Shown: positions 50,235-59,796 of the stretch, in pieces
How the letters are laid out: the number at the start of each line of letters is the position of its first letter
How positions within the stretch are numbered: the first letter of the stretch is position 1
Source of the DNA: Heracleum sosnowskyi
Lineage: Eukaryota; Streptophyta; Magnoliopsida; Apiales; Apiaceae
Reading direction: 5' to 3'
NCBI GenBank assembly: GCA_030848705.1
Contig: CM061238.1
Location: 50,507,133-50,571,132, forward strand
DNA length: 64,000 nucleotides
The notes under the pieces: model-generated
Database searches by the model: none
What the model saw: only the letters and a program-made list of their open reading frames with translations
What the model was told of the DNA's origin: nothing
Made by a program: the position numbers and the translations under genes

Positions 50235-50246
50235 ATCTCCCCCAAT
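50235..50246 (-). promoter_or_regulatory. Polypurine tract of Copia element 2
   Basis: The minus strand reads ATTGGGGGAGAT directly before the LTR start TGTTAGG. It is typical for plant Copia elements. Confidence 0.75.
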
Positions 50247-51747
50247 TTATGCCTGGTTGAGAATCAGACATAAATTAAGAGTCTTGATGATAACAAAACC
50301 ACTTATAACAAATAAACAGTAAACAGTAAAAAATGTATTAAGCTACATTATTGAAATACTAAAGAGTTGAGAGGTTTACATAGAGAGTGCTCCTCTAGAC
50401 TGAGCATATTTAATTCCTTTTCTTCTCTCTTGGAGGTGAATCTTTTGTCTCCCTTCCTTAGCATAGTTATCCTTGATTTGATCTTGGATCTTTTTGTAGA
50501 ATGCATCTTCTTCAACAATTTTTGGATCCAGCTTGCCTTGCAACCATCTAAGGTACTTGGTGCTAGCCTTAGACAATGATCTTCAATCTTGAAGAATCTT
50601 CTACAGCCCTTCTCATCCTTGAATTCCATCATCCAGTAATGTTGGAGATGAATTCTTTGTCCATTGTAAAGGATCTTCATCTTTCTTGGCAAACTATCAG
50701 GAGAGTTCCAGTTGTTCCTGATTTCTTCAATCTTCTTCAAAATGGCACTTCTTGCAACCTCAGAAAATCCCCTTATGTTCTTAAATCCTGAGAAAACCTT
50801 CACCAAGGTGGAATATCCTTCATTCAGCACCTGTTGCAAGGGCCATGCTCTCACCTTCCCTCCTTTGTAGACAAAGGTTAGTCTTTCAGGCAGATATCAC
50901 TACTAGAAAAACTACAATAGACATCGACTAAAAACCGATGTCTATTAAAAATAGAAGTGATGTCTTTGCATGTGTAGAGAAAGGTAGGGGTATTAGACAT
51001 CGGTTTTTAGCCGATGTCTAAATTCATCTTTAACATCGGTTCCTTAATAAGGAACTGATGTCTATGTTTCTCTTTTACATTTGTTCCTTAATAAGGAACT
51101 GATGTCTATGTTTCTCCTTTACATCGGTTTATTAATAAGGGACCGATGTGTTTCTTGGTATTTGACATCAGTTCTGTATAATAATCAGTGTCTTTCTATT
51201 CTTTGGACATCATTTCTTTTCTTTTCTGATTTAATTTGTTCTTTTAAACATCATTGTTAATTAGTGTGCTGATGTTACTTGTGATATATATAGTGACCAA
51301 AATCAAAAAGCCAAACCAAATATCAAAATCAAAAAGTCAATATATATCAAAGCCAAACATAAAATTCAATCGACCAACTACATTATCCAATTCATCTCAA
51401 AACTAACTACATAATCCAAACCATCTATCGAAACTACATTGATATAACATCGAAATTAAGAGGGCTCCAGAGACGGAAGATGCTTTGTGTATAACCATGA
51501 ACAAATTGAACAAACTCCAAGCTATACTCCATATCTGTTAAACAAATCGAACAGTCAAAGACTTGATTGAGGGAAATGCAAGTGCACACATTAGAAGCAA
51601 AAGACTTGACACATTTGAAAGGGAAGTTGGAATGTCATTCTTTTGACATGTAAAATGTAATTGTATTGTAAGTTCTAAATTGTATTTCTATACGCATGGC
51701 AACTCCTGGAAATTATAATTCCTCCACCTTTTATCTCCCTATTTCAG

Positions 51748-52197
51748 CATGCAATCTAATTAATAATGACATGAGGCAGTTTGTTATCAGTTCAGAAACT
51801 GATGAGATCAGATAAATTGAGAGCAGAGTAAGCAAGATATTTTCAGATTAGCATTATGTTTCTATATGAGCTGAAATTTCCGATTCCTTATAATGCATAA
51901 TGATTACTTACCCCTCTCTATATCTATATGATGTTAGGGTGATCAAGTAGAGATAGCACGTTGTATTAGAGACACAGTGAGAAATGATTTAAAATTATAT
52001 CATGATGAGGCCAAACAGTACCTTGAGGCAGCAACTGGCCCAAAGTTATCTCTTCTAATTGATGGAAAATGTCTAATGTATGCATTGGACCCAAGTTTGC
52101 GATCAATGCTCCTAAAGATATCATATAACCTTGGTACCACAGTTCAACTGAAAGTCCTCAGTAGACGTCAACAAAAACAGCATTACATCACAATGTA
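51748..52197 (+). pseudogene. Captured fragment of an ALA3-like P4-ATPase (phospholipid flippase) gene
   Basis: Two exons, 51748-51827 and 51938 to about 52150, are bounded by ATTTCAG|, |GTAAGC and GTTAG|. The first reads CNLINNDMRQFVISSETDEIR, then a TAA, then IESR. The second continues GDQVEIARCIRDTVRNDL, then GPKLSLLIDGKCLMYALDPS. This is the cytosolic region of plant P4-ATPases of the ALA3 group, just before the hinge motif of the P-domain. After SYNLGTTV the match fades, and the frame ends at TAG (52195-52197). Only a small part of a roughly 1200-residue protein is present, so it cannot transport lipid. It could affect the parent gene through small RNA. Confidence 0.8.
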
Positions 52198-52302
52198 GTG
52201 ATATATTAATATATACATGGCCTGAGAGTAAAAATGCAACAAGAAGTAGGCATTGCATTGTTTTCCACAAACAATAAGTATCAATCACCAAGCAAGTCGT
52301 AC

Positions 52303-52640
52303 CTGCATGGCAAGGAATTCACACTCCCTTTTGCTGAAACTAAAAACTATCACTGGATCATACTGACGCTGAATAATCATCTTGAGCATCTTGAATATGT
52401 CACTTTCTTCACCTGCTCTACCTGCAACCACACCCTTCTGCCATTTTCCAGCCTGGTTTTTCCTAGCACCTTCGCTAGACGGAACAAGAGCATTCAAACC
52501 TTTCTGAAATCTATCCTCACGAAATTTTCCCTTCTCATCCACTACCAAGTTAGACCATCGCCTCAAGAAGGGAAAATATAATGTTGAAGAGGGGTTGGCC
52601 GATAATCAGTGTAAACAATATGACATGGTTGCTGGTGTAC
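52303..52640 (-). pseudogene. Captured exon of an MTR4/HEN2-like exosome RNA helicase gene
   Basis: The exon runs 52640 to 52303 on the minus strand, between GTGCAG| and CAG|GTACG splice sites. It reads VHQQPCHIVYTDYRPTPL, then QHYIFPS, then a TGA and a one-base shift. It then continues VVDEKGKFREDRFQKGLNAL, GKWQKGVVAGRAGEESDIF and QRQYDPVIVFSFSKRECEF. These are characteristic of Ski2-type DExH helicases of the nuclear exosome (MTR4 and HEN2 in plants), from the region following the first helicase domain. The lesions and small size mean no helicase is made. Intact splice borders show genomic capture. Confidence 0.85.
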
Positions 52641-54818
52641 CTGCACTCTGGAAGTATATTAATATCATGACAGTAAGCAATAAAATACAAGTTGTGACAA
52701 CATAGGGTCTTTTTTATGGTTAAAAGGTCGTGCACCACTCTGCCAAATGTTATGCTGTTTAAATTTTACAGATGATGGGCCATGAATAGGTACTCATGGA
52801 ATAACACTCCACCATGAAAAAATAATATTAAACAAAACACAGGCATCCTTGCCATATATTGGTAGTTTAATGTTCTAATATAATGTGTTCAGTGCTTACT
52901 AATTCAATTTTGATATACAAAACTCAAATCATCAATTCACCCCCAAGGTTTCCTTGTAAAACGTCATGTAATGTACCTCATCACGCATGTAATGTACCTC
53001 ATCAAAGATATGATCATATGATAGTGGCTTTTACTAGAAAAATTCACATACACACAAATGTTGCCTCACCATACTACAAATAAATAAACAATGCATCCAA
53101 TAATATAATTTAGACATAAAAAAACTTATAAATATAGAGAGTTGCAATTCATGTAACACATACAACAAACACTCTTTTATGTTCTCAAGGAATTATAACC
53201 ACAAAAATATTGAGAAAGTTCTCAGGGGACTATAAACAAACACTTTTATACATGTAGACATAGAAATACACATAGAAGTACCTGCAGCCACACAAAGATT
53301 TCTGAAGTTGTAAATCCAAACCAAATACCTTAGTAAACAAAGAACTGAACTCGAACATAAATCAAAATTGTGAATGGAACCTCCTAGCTCAAACTAAAAC
53401 CATAGTTGTAAATCGAGCCTCCAAACTCGAACTATAAAACCAAAGTTCCAAACTCGCTAAAACCAAATAACAAACTCCAACGTCCAAGCTCCAGATCTGT
53501 TGAAGAAACAAATAAAATGAAACAAATAATCCAACAATTGAAAGAAACAAATAAACAAATCGAACAATTGAAAGCTGAAATCGGACATATACTGTGTAAT
53601 CGCAGCTTAATTGAAAACTAGGGTTGCATTTGAGATAGCGGGGAAGAAAGGGGGAGAGAGTAATTTATTTTGTGTTTTTATGTTTTGTGTTTTATGTTAC
53701 ATATTTATTTATTATATTTGTATTGAAGTTTTATTATTTTGTGATTAAAAGGGGGACAACTGGTTGTTTGTTAGTTAGGCGGGATGTGAAAATACGTTGA
53801 AGGGGAATGTGAAAATTTTGCTAAGGCGGGGAAAGAAATGGGGAGGTCAGTTTGATTTTTGAAAAATGAATTTTAGACATCGCTTTTAGTGTGAACTGAT
53901 GTCTAGATTTCTAAAAGACATCGGTTTTAGTATTATCGATGTAATAGAGGCTTTTAACATCAGTGGTTTTTCTAACCGATGTCTTAAGTGTGATGTCTAA
54001 TCCTCTTTTTGTAGTAGTGTATCTTAATTTGTATGTGCCTCTTATCTCACTAACTTCATCAAGGAAGAGATCCAAGGTTGAGTACTCCTGTATTTCTGCA
54101 ATGTACATAAAGTCTGCCTTGTTCTCAATTGGCTTGGCAACTTTTGGTGCAACATTCAGCTTGATTGGTCCTTGTTGAGCTCTTTTAACTGGTTCCTTTT
54201 TTCTTGACTTCTTTTCAGATTCAATGATGAACTTAGGGAAAACCAAGTTTTCAAACTCAACAGGCCCTTTTTTGGGCTCTACAGGAGTCTCATGGTAGGT
54301 GGTTTGAAATTGAGTTGAAGCTGGAATGGGGTCTTCAAAGAAAATTCTCATCCCTATATCCCTCTTCTCTTCCACTTTCTCAGGAGAGACAAGCTTATTT
54401 GATCTTTGCTTCCATCTGATAGGCTTGGCCTTTGTCACTGTCTTCATTTTCTTCAATTTTCTTTTAGTAGGGGCCTCTTCCTCTACAGCCTCACTACTTT
54501 CTTCTTCCATCTCCCTCATTAGTTCTTGGGCCAATCTAGCCTGTTTCTCAGGTGTAGATTCAAAATCCTGGGGATTGACTTCTCTCCTTAATCTGAAAAT
54601 ATCTTCTCTTTTAGCTTCATTCAACCTGGGATGGCTGCTTGTGATGTGAATTTCTTTACCATTTATGTAGATAACAACCAACCTTTGTCTGAGCTCTATG
54701 TATGTAGTAGTTTTGAGATTTCTGATTAGAGCTGCTAACACCTTAGAATCATCAGGCTTGGGGAATGGATAGTTCACTTCTAATTTGTTCTTGCCGTGAT
54801 GTCTTGGTGGAGAGCCAG

Positions 54819-56070
54819 TGTGACGCCCTCCCAATCTGGGGTCATGATCGGGGAGTCACTACAAACTCTATACAATAAACCCGTAAACAATATAATATAA
54901 GCATGCAGACTCGACCCCAACTCTACCCTGGATCTTTAAACAATTAATGGTATGAAACAAGCAATCCACTATCTAATTCATTAATACATAACATAAGTCT
55001 CAAAAGTTATTACAACCATGACTTAAAAGTTCTACGTTCCCTCCTTACAAGACGCCGTCTACAAGTGGTCATCACCTACCTGAGCTGGCATCCCAAAAAC
55101 AATCCTATAGGAAGACTTCCTAGCTGTCTGAAAAGTGCGTACCATCTTCTCGCTTAACTGTGGGTTAGAATAGGGAAAAAGAATGAGCCAAATGCCCAGC
55201 AAGTAATAATATGTCCAAATAGTTAACCACTGGGGAACAGTTTTCCAATATCAATATGTATGACATGGGTATAGCAAAATCCGTATCAAGGGATTATCAG
55301 AATAATGAATTGAATATACCGTTTCAAAGTAGTTTCCAATATCAATATATATGGCATGGTTTTAGCAGAATCCATATCAAAGGATTATCAGAACAATGAC
55401 ATAAATATGCAATTTCAAAGGGTAAACCAATTTCATTATCAAGATATCCGTTTTCAAGAAAAGCATTAAGTAATTTTGGAGATTTTTCACAACGCACCGG
55501 ACAATACGGGTGATCAGCCACGTAAAGTCCCCATACCGGACACACAGTCCCTCTGGTCCTTGTATTGGGTCCCATTAGGCAACACATTGGCCTTTAGACT
55601 AGTCCATCCCTAGTCCATTTATTATAATTAAAAAGTGCTGGACCGGCGTTACTCGGCCTCTTATGCCTCCAATCTTAGGAATCCGTGGAAACCATAAATC
55701 AGAATTTAAATGAGTCCAAACTTTATTCCCTTTTAAAACTGTTATGGATTAAAAAACGTACCTTGTAAATTAAATGCTAGGGTTTATGAGCGTTCAAGCT
55801 TTAATGACTGCTCTTGTGTTTCGGGACTAAATCGGTCCTCACAAGATGCCTACGTATCTCTGCTGTATAGAGAATCAAGTCAATAAAACGTAGTTCTAGG
55901 GGGAGGGACGTGGGTCCTTATATAGGCGTCTGGAGCCTTGTATTTAGAGTAAGTTTAGGAGTCTTAACTGATAAGTCTCGTTATTGATAATTGATAAGGA
56001 GTATATTACTTGGCAGGCAAGTATTATCCCTATCTGATAAGTGCTGTGACTCATCATATTATTTGATTGG
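54819..56070 (-). repeat. Partial Gypsy LTR (D), interrupted by the Copia element at 56071
   Basis: It starts TGTGACGCCCTCCCAATCTGGGG, as do the other Gypsy LTRs here. It holds the shared block GAATGAGCCAAATGCCCAGC plus AAGTAATAATATG at 55181-55213. It inserted into the extra ORF of Copia element 2 (flank gccag at 54814-54818). The other end was not found; probably the Copia insertion at 56071 splits it and the rest lies beyond the window. No gene is supported in it. Confidence 0.6.
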
Positions 56071-57126
56071 TGTTGGGATTTATGGGTGATAGCATAGAAA
56101 CAACTTAACTTTGATTGTACTTAATTTTTTAAATTAAGTAGAACATACTGTCATAGCCAAAGTATGTTCTTGTAATCAGTATGTAATGTTATTCTAGTTG
56201 TATTATTTGAAAGAAGTTCACTTATGTGTTCAAGCCTCAAAGAATGCTTTTTGGATGACAACATGAATAAAGGTTACTGTCCTAAAGCTGTGACAGTAAG
56301 ATTACAAGAAGACAGAATGTTGCAAGTCACGACAGCATATTCACTCTGACAGCAACATTGGCGGAAGACTACGCGACAGCAACTATTGCCCTCGACAGCA
56401 AGTTTGGGATCCTCGACAGCACTCTATGCGGGGAACTCATACTGTCACCAAAAGATCATTCCTGTGACAGCAAGCTTTGCGGCAAAAGTAACTGTCTCAA
56501 CAAAGATCCTTATGCTAGGTATCTTTCTCAGTCAAATCCCGTGACAGTTTAAATGTTCAAGAAACAGGCGTGATGCAGCATCCCTAAGCTGCACCAAGTC
56601 TGCAAGACTACGACAGAAGCTTTAAGGCACTACAAATCAAAAGCGAATCAATTCAAGAGCAAGGTCAAGTCTTTATCTGCTGAATTGGTTTAGCTGGAAA
56701 TAGAATGAATCTAGGTTGCTTTCTTTGTAATGTATATCTGACATGTTAGCAATTTAGGAAAGTCACATGGGTAAGACAATCTGTAAGAAGCGGCCACTTG
56801 ACAGTGACAGCAGCTTTACATACCCGTGACTGATAGTGATAGGGTTAGTGATATACCTACTATCAACTCATTCTAGAAGTGTAACGAAGACAAGCAAGTG
56901 TCTTTGAAGAAAACCCGAAGCTCGAGAATTCTTTCTTGAGGTTGTAGCAACACTTTGCAAAATAAATAAAACATTTATTTTGTGAATCTTGTTCTTACTA
57001 AATACTGTTCGTGATTGCATATATTGCTGATAACGTTTAATCTTGATTTTAGTTGTTGAAATTTAGATTGAATTTTATCAGTATTGCATGCATCCCCCCC
57101 CCTTCTGCAATACACAAGGACTAACA
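56071..57126 (+). repeat. 5' LTR of Sirevirus-like Copia element 3 (about 1.06 kb)
   Basis: It starts TGTTGGGATTTATGG and ends GGACTAACA, two bases before the primer site. The start is inferred from the TG...CA rule, since the 3' LTR is outside the window. Positions 56280-56560 hold many GACAGCA units. AATAAATAAAACATTTATTTTG near 56957 could serve polyadenylation. Confidence 0.65.
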
Positions 57127-57128
57127 AC

Positions 57129-57140
57129 TGGTATCAGAGC
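57129..57140 (+). promoter_or_regulatory. Primer-binding site of Copia element 3
   Basis: TGGTATCAGAGC, complementary to initiator tRNA-Met, lies 37 bases before the gag ATG at 57178. Confidence 0.88.
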
Positions 57141-57177
57141 TTTCAGATTAACATACATATCTGAGATCCCGGAGAAA

Positions 57178-59796
57178 ATGCAGAAATCAAACAGTATCAA
57201 GATCCCAGCTTTTGATAAAGAGAACTACAGCATTTGGAAAAGAAAAATCTTGTTGTTTATCAAAGCTGCAAATCCACTATACCCAGGTATACTCGAGAAT
57301 GGTCCTTTCATTCCAAGAAAGGAAATTGAAGCCACAACAGTGAATGGTGAGATTATTCCTGCACATTGGGTTCCCAAAGATCCCTCAGAAATCTTGGAAC
57401 CTGAAAAGGAGAAAATGGTGCTAGATGATCATTTGCAACTTATCTTGCTCGATTCTCTCACGCTGGATAAAGCCATGTGTGGTAGTGTAATAAGCTGCAC
57501 ATCAGCCAAGGAGATGTGGATCAGGTTAGCCTTACTCTGTGAAGGAAGTGAAGAGGTTAAGGGCAACCAAAGGCAAATTCTAATATCTCAATATGAGGCA
57601 TTCATGGCCAAGCCTGGTGAAGACTTAACCTCCATGTTCGAAAGGTTCAGTAAGCTCTTAACTGAATTACAGATACATGGCAAGTACTATGACAGAAAAG
57701 AATTAAACGTCAAGTTCCTGCTCACACTGCCTGATCATCTTGAACACAAGACAACAGCCATACGAGAAGGAAGAGATCTCAACACTATAACCTTTGAGAC
57801 ACTTTATGGTATTCTGAAATCTTATGAACTCGAACTCTTTCAAAAGAGAGCCATACAAAGTGGAACAAGGAACAAGATGGCTAATATGTCAAGTGCCCTA
57901 GTAGCACATGTGCCAAGGATCACACAGCCAAGTGAAGTACCACAGATCACACAATCAACCCCAACACAGACCTTGAAGATAGAAGAGGTGGTTGAAGATG
58001 ATGAGAAAGTGGTACTACAGATTAAAGATGTTGAAGATGAAGACTTCTACACAATGGAGGAACTGGAAAGCATGGACAACCCTACTATGGCTTACATGGC
58101 CAAGAAGTTCAAGAACTTTAGGTTCAAGAAGGATAGGTCATACAAGCCTCAAGGCCAAGCATCCAAGTTCAGCAATGGAAGCTCATCAAAGGCTGCTGTG
58201 GGAAGTTCACCCAAAGGAGGATACAAAACTGGATTTGTGGATAGATCAAAGTTCAAATGTTACAACTGTGGAGAACCTGGTCATTTTGCTACTGAATGCA
58301 AAAGACCCAAACAGGTTCAAAGATATGAGAAAGGAACTGGTGGATACTCTAAGAAAAATCAAGGTAGAGCCTATGTGGCTGAAGGAAAGTGTTGGGATGA
58401 TTCTGATGATGAAGAAGAGGAAGAATATGTTAACCTAGCTCTTATGGCTAGCACTGATGAGGTAGCGTCAACTCCTTCAAGTCAGGTACCTTCACTTGTC
58501 TTACTTGATATGTCTACTGATGAGTATAAGAAAACCATTAAAGACTTAAGTGCTGAAATGTTCAATGTCTATACTAGCTTATCTGCTGCTAATGAGGAAA
58601 TCTCTAGACTAAGTAAGCTAAATGAAACACTTCAGTCTGAAAATGATTCTCTTTTTCTCAAAACCAGTTCTCTAGGCTCTTTAGCTCAAGAGAATGCCAA
58701 ACTTAAAAATGAATTAAAATGTGCTAAGGAGGTTGAGGAATTCCTGAGGAATGAGATTGCTGAAAATGAATTTAAGATTAAGGCCTATAGAAACTCATCA
58801 AAGATACTTCAGGATTACAATGATAAGCATACAGAAAATCAGTCTGTTGGTATAGGTTTTTCTTATGGTAGAAGACCTGGAAAGGAAACTGTGATTCAAG
58901 ATTGTCCTGGAATAGCTGCTGTCAAACCCACCATTCTCAAGAAAGTTAAAACTCCTATTTTCAAAGCTGCTGAAATTGAGTTTGATGAAGAAGCCATGCT
59001 CATCAAACAAGAAATTCTTGATGAGGATGAAGGTGTTGACAGCACATTCAAGGAAGGAAAGGATACTGTCACAATCCCCAAGACAGTAAACTTACCAAGC
59101 AATCAGACAGTAAGTTCAAAGGATGTTGTCAAGATTGGCAAGACAGAATCTTTCAAAGATACTGTCAAGAATGATTCCAAGACAGTAACTCTCAAACCTT
59201 CTGTCAAGACAGTAGGATTAAAAGATACTGTCAAGGATAGTTCGACAGCAACTTCTGAACATACTGTCAATCCAGTAACTCCCAAGTCTAGGAACAGGAA
59301 TGGTAAGGTAGGTGTCAACAAAGGAAATGGATACACTAATGTTGGAGGTGCTTCTAGGAAACTATGCAATAACTGTGGATCTACACATCACTTAACACAT
59401 GTTTGTAAGAAACCAATTGAGGATAAGATCAATGCAACTGAACTCAATGGTAACTTACACAGAACCCCCCTTATGCATAGAACTATGAGTGTCTGTAATA
59501 ACATTGATTGTATGCCATGCAAAATCACTGCCATGAGTACATGCTTTAACTTACCTGTTCTCTCTACTGAAAAATGCTCATACCTAAACACTGTTGAGAC
59601 TTCTGAGCCTGCTGGCAACAGCAAAAAGGCTTCATCCACTAAGAAAAGGACCAAGTCCAATTCTAAACCTAAGTGGGTGAAAAGAGAAGTCAAACAGGAA
59701 GTCTTTGATAATGCTTGTGATGTTGTGACTGAAAGAAACTCAGGGAACACTGAAACTGCAGGACCCAACAAAGATTGGGTACCATATGCAACTTAG
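57178..59796 (+). CDS. gag of Copia element 3, with long coiled-coil extension
   Basis: I chose the ATG at 57178 (MQKSNSIKIPAFDKENYSIW). An upstream ATG at 57088 lies in the LTR and would read through the primer site. The frame is 872 codons. Residues about 5-260 are the Copia gag capsid domain (KAANPLYPGILENGPF, LTLPDHLEHKTTAIREG). A CCHC knuckle, CYNCGEPGHFATEC, is at residues 361-374. About 440-540 is a predicted coiled coil (SAANEEISRLSKLNETLQSE). About 630-710 repeats short DTVK/KTV units, and a second knuckle, CNNCGSTHHLTHVC, is at 730-743. Long gag proteins with coiled coils are usual in Sireviruses. It ends at TAG, in frame with pol. Confidence 0.88.
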   Translation: MQKSNSIKIPAFDKENYSIWKRKILLFIKAANPLYPGILENGPFIPRKEIEATTVNGEIIPAHWVPKDPSEILEPEKEKMVLDDHLQLILLDSLTLDKAMCGSVISCTSAKEMWIRLALLCEGSEEVKGNQRQILISQYEAFMAKPGEDLTSMFERFSKLLTELQIHGKYYDRKELNVKFLLTLPDHLEHKTTAIREGRDLNTITFETLYGILKSYELELFQKRAIQSGTRNKMANMSSALVAHVPRITQPSEVPQITQSTPTQTLKIEEVVEDDEKVVLQIKDVEDEDFYTMEELESMDNPTMAYMAKKFKNFRFKKDRSYKPQGQASKFSNGSSSKAAVGSSPKGGYKTGFVDRSKFKCYNCGEPGHFATECKRPKQVQRYEKGTGGYSKKNQGRAYVAEGKCWDDSDDEEEEEYVNLALMASTDEVASTPSSQVPSLVLLDMSTDEYKKTIKDLSAEMFNVYTSLSAANEEISRLSKLNETLQSENDSLFLKTSSLGSLAQENAKLKNELKCAKEVEEFLRNEIAENEFKIKAYRNSSKILQDYNDKHTENQSVGIGFSYGRRPGKETVIQDCPGIAAVKPTILKKVKTPIFKAAEIEFDEEAMLIKQEILDEDEGVDSTFKEGKDTVTIPKTVNLPSNQTVSSKDVVKIGKTESFKDTVKNDSKTVTLKPSVKTVGLKDTVKDSSTATSEHTVNPVTPKSRNRNGKVGVNKGNGYTNVGGASRKLCNNCGSTHHLTHVCKKPIEDKINATELNGNLHRTPLMHRTMSVCNNIDCMPCKITAMSTCFNLPVLSTEKCSYLNTVETSEPAGNSKKASSTKKRTKSNSKPKWVKREVKQEVFDNACDVVTERNSGNTETAGPNKDWVPYAT

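Larger units (their letters stand above)
50898..54019. mobile_element. Non-autonomous CACTA transposon carrying host gene fragments (CACTA-2)
   Basis: The ends are CACTACTAGAAAAA on the left and, reverse complemented, CACTACTACAAAAA on the right. The target duplication is TAT (50895-50897 and 54020-54022). Subterminal zones hold many ACATCGGTT motifs in both orientations, including three 29-base palindromes near 51030-51160 of the form ACATCGGTTCCTTAATAAGG followed by its arm. No transposase is present. Between the ends lie exons of a P4-ATPase gene (plus strand) and an MTR4/HEN2-type helicase gene (minus strand), both with splice sites, so genomic DNA was captured. The total is 3122 bp. Confidence 0.9.
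50348..54818 (-). pseudogene. Extra 3' ORF of Copia element 2, split by CACTA-2
   Basis: Two parts on the minus strand belong to one ORF: 54818-54020, then 50897-50348. The break is exactly the CACTA-2 insertion. Removing the element and one TAT duplication leaves a continuous frame across the junction. The first part is rich in Lys, Glu and Arg (ELRQRLVVIYINGKEIHI, then KRKLKKMKTVTKAKPIRW). The second is basic (RKMKILYNGQRIHLQHYWM, KIEDHCLRLAPSTLDG). It ends about 100 bases before the purine tract, the place of the third (sometimes called envelope-like) ORF in Sirevirus-type Copia elements. I do not know its function. Its N-terminus is cut by a Gypsy LTR at 54819. Confidence 0.65.

Noticed and set aside
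54814..54818. gccag as half of a target duplication for LTR D
   Set aside because: No matching copy after a CA end was found in the window, so the other boundary stays open.
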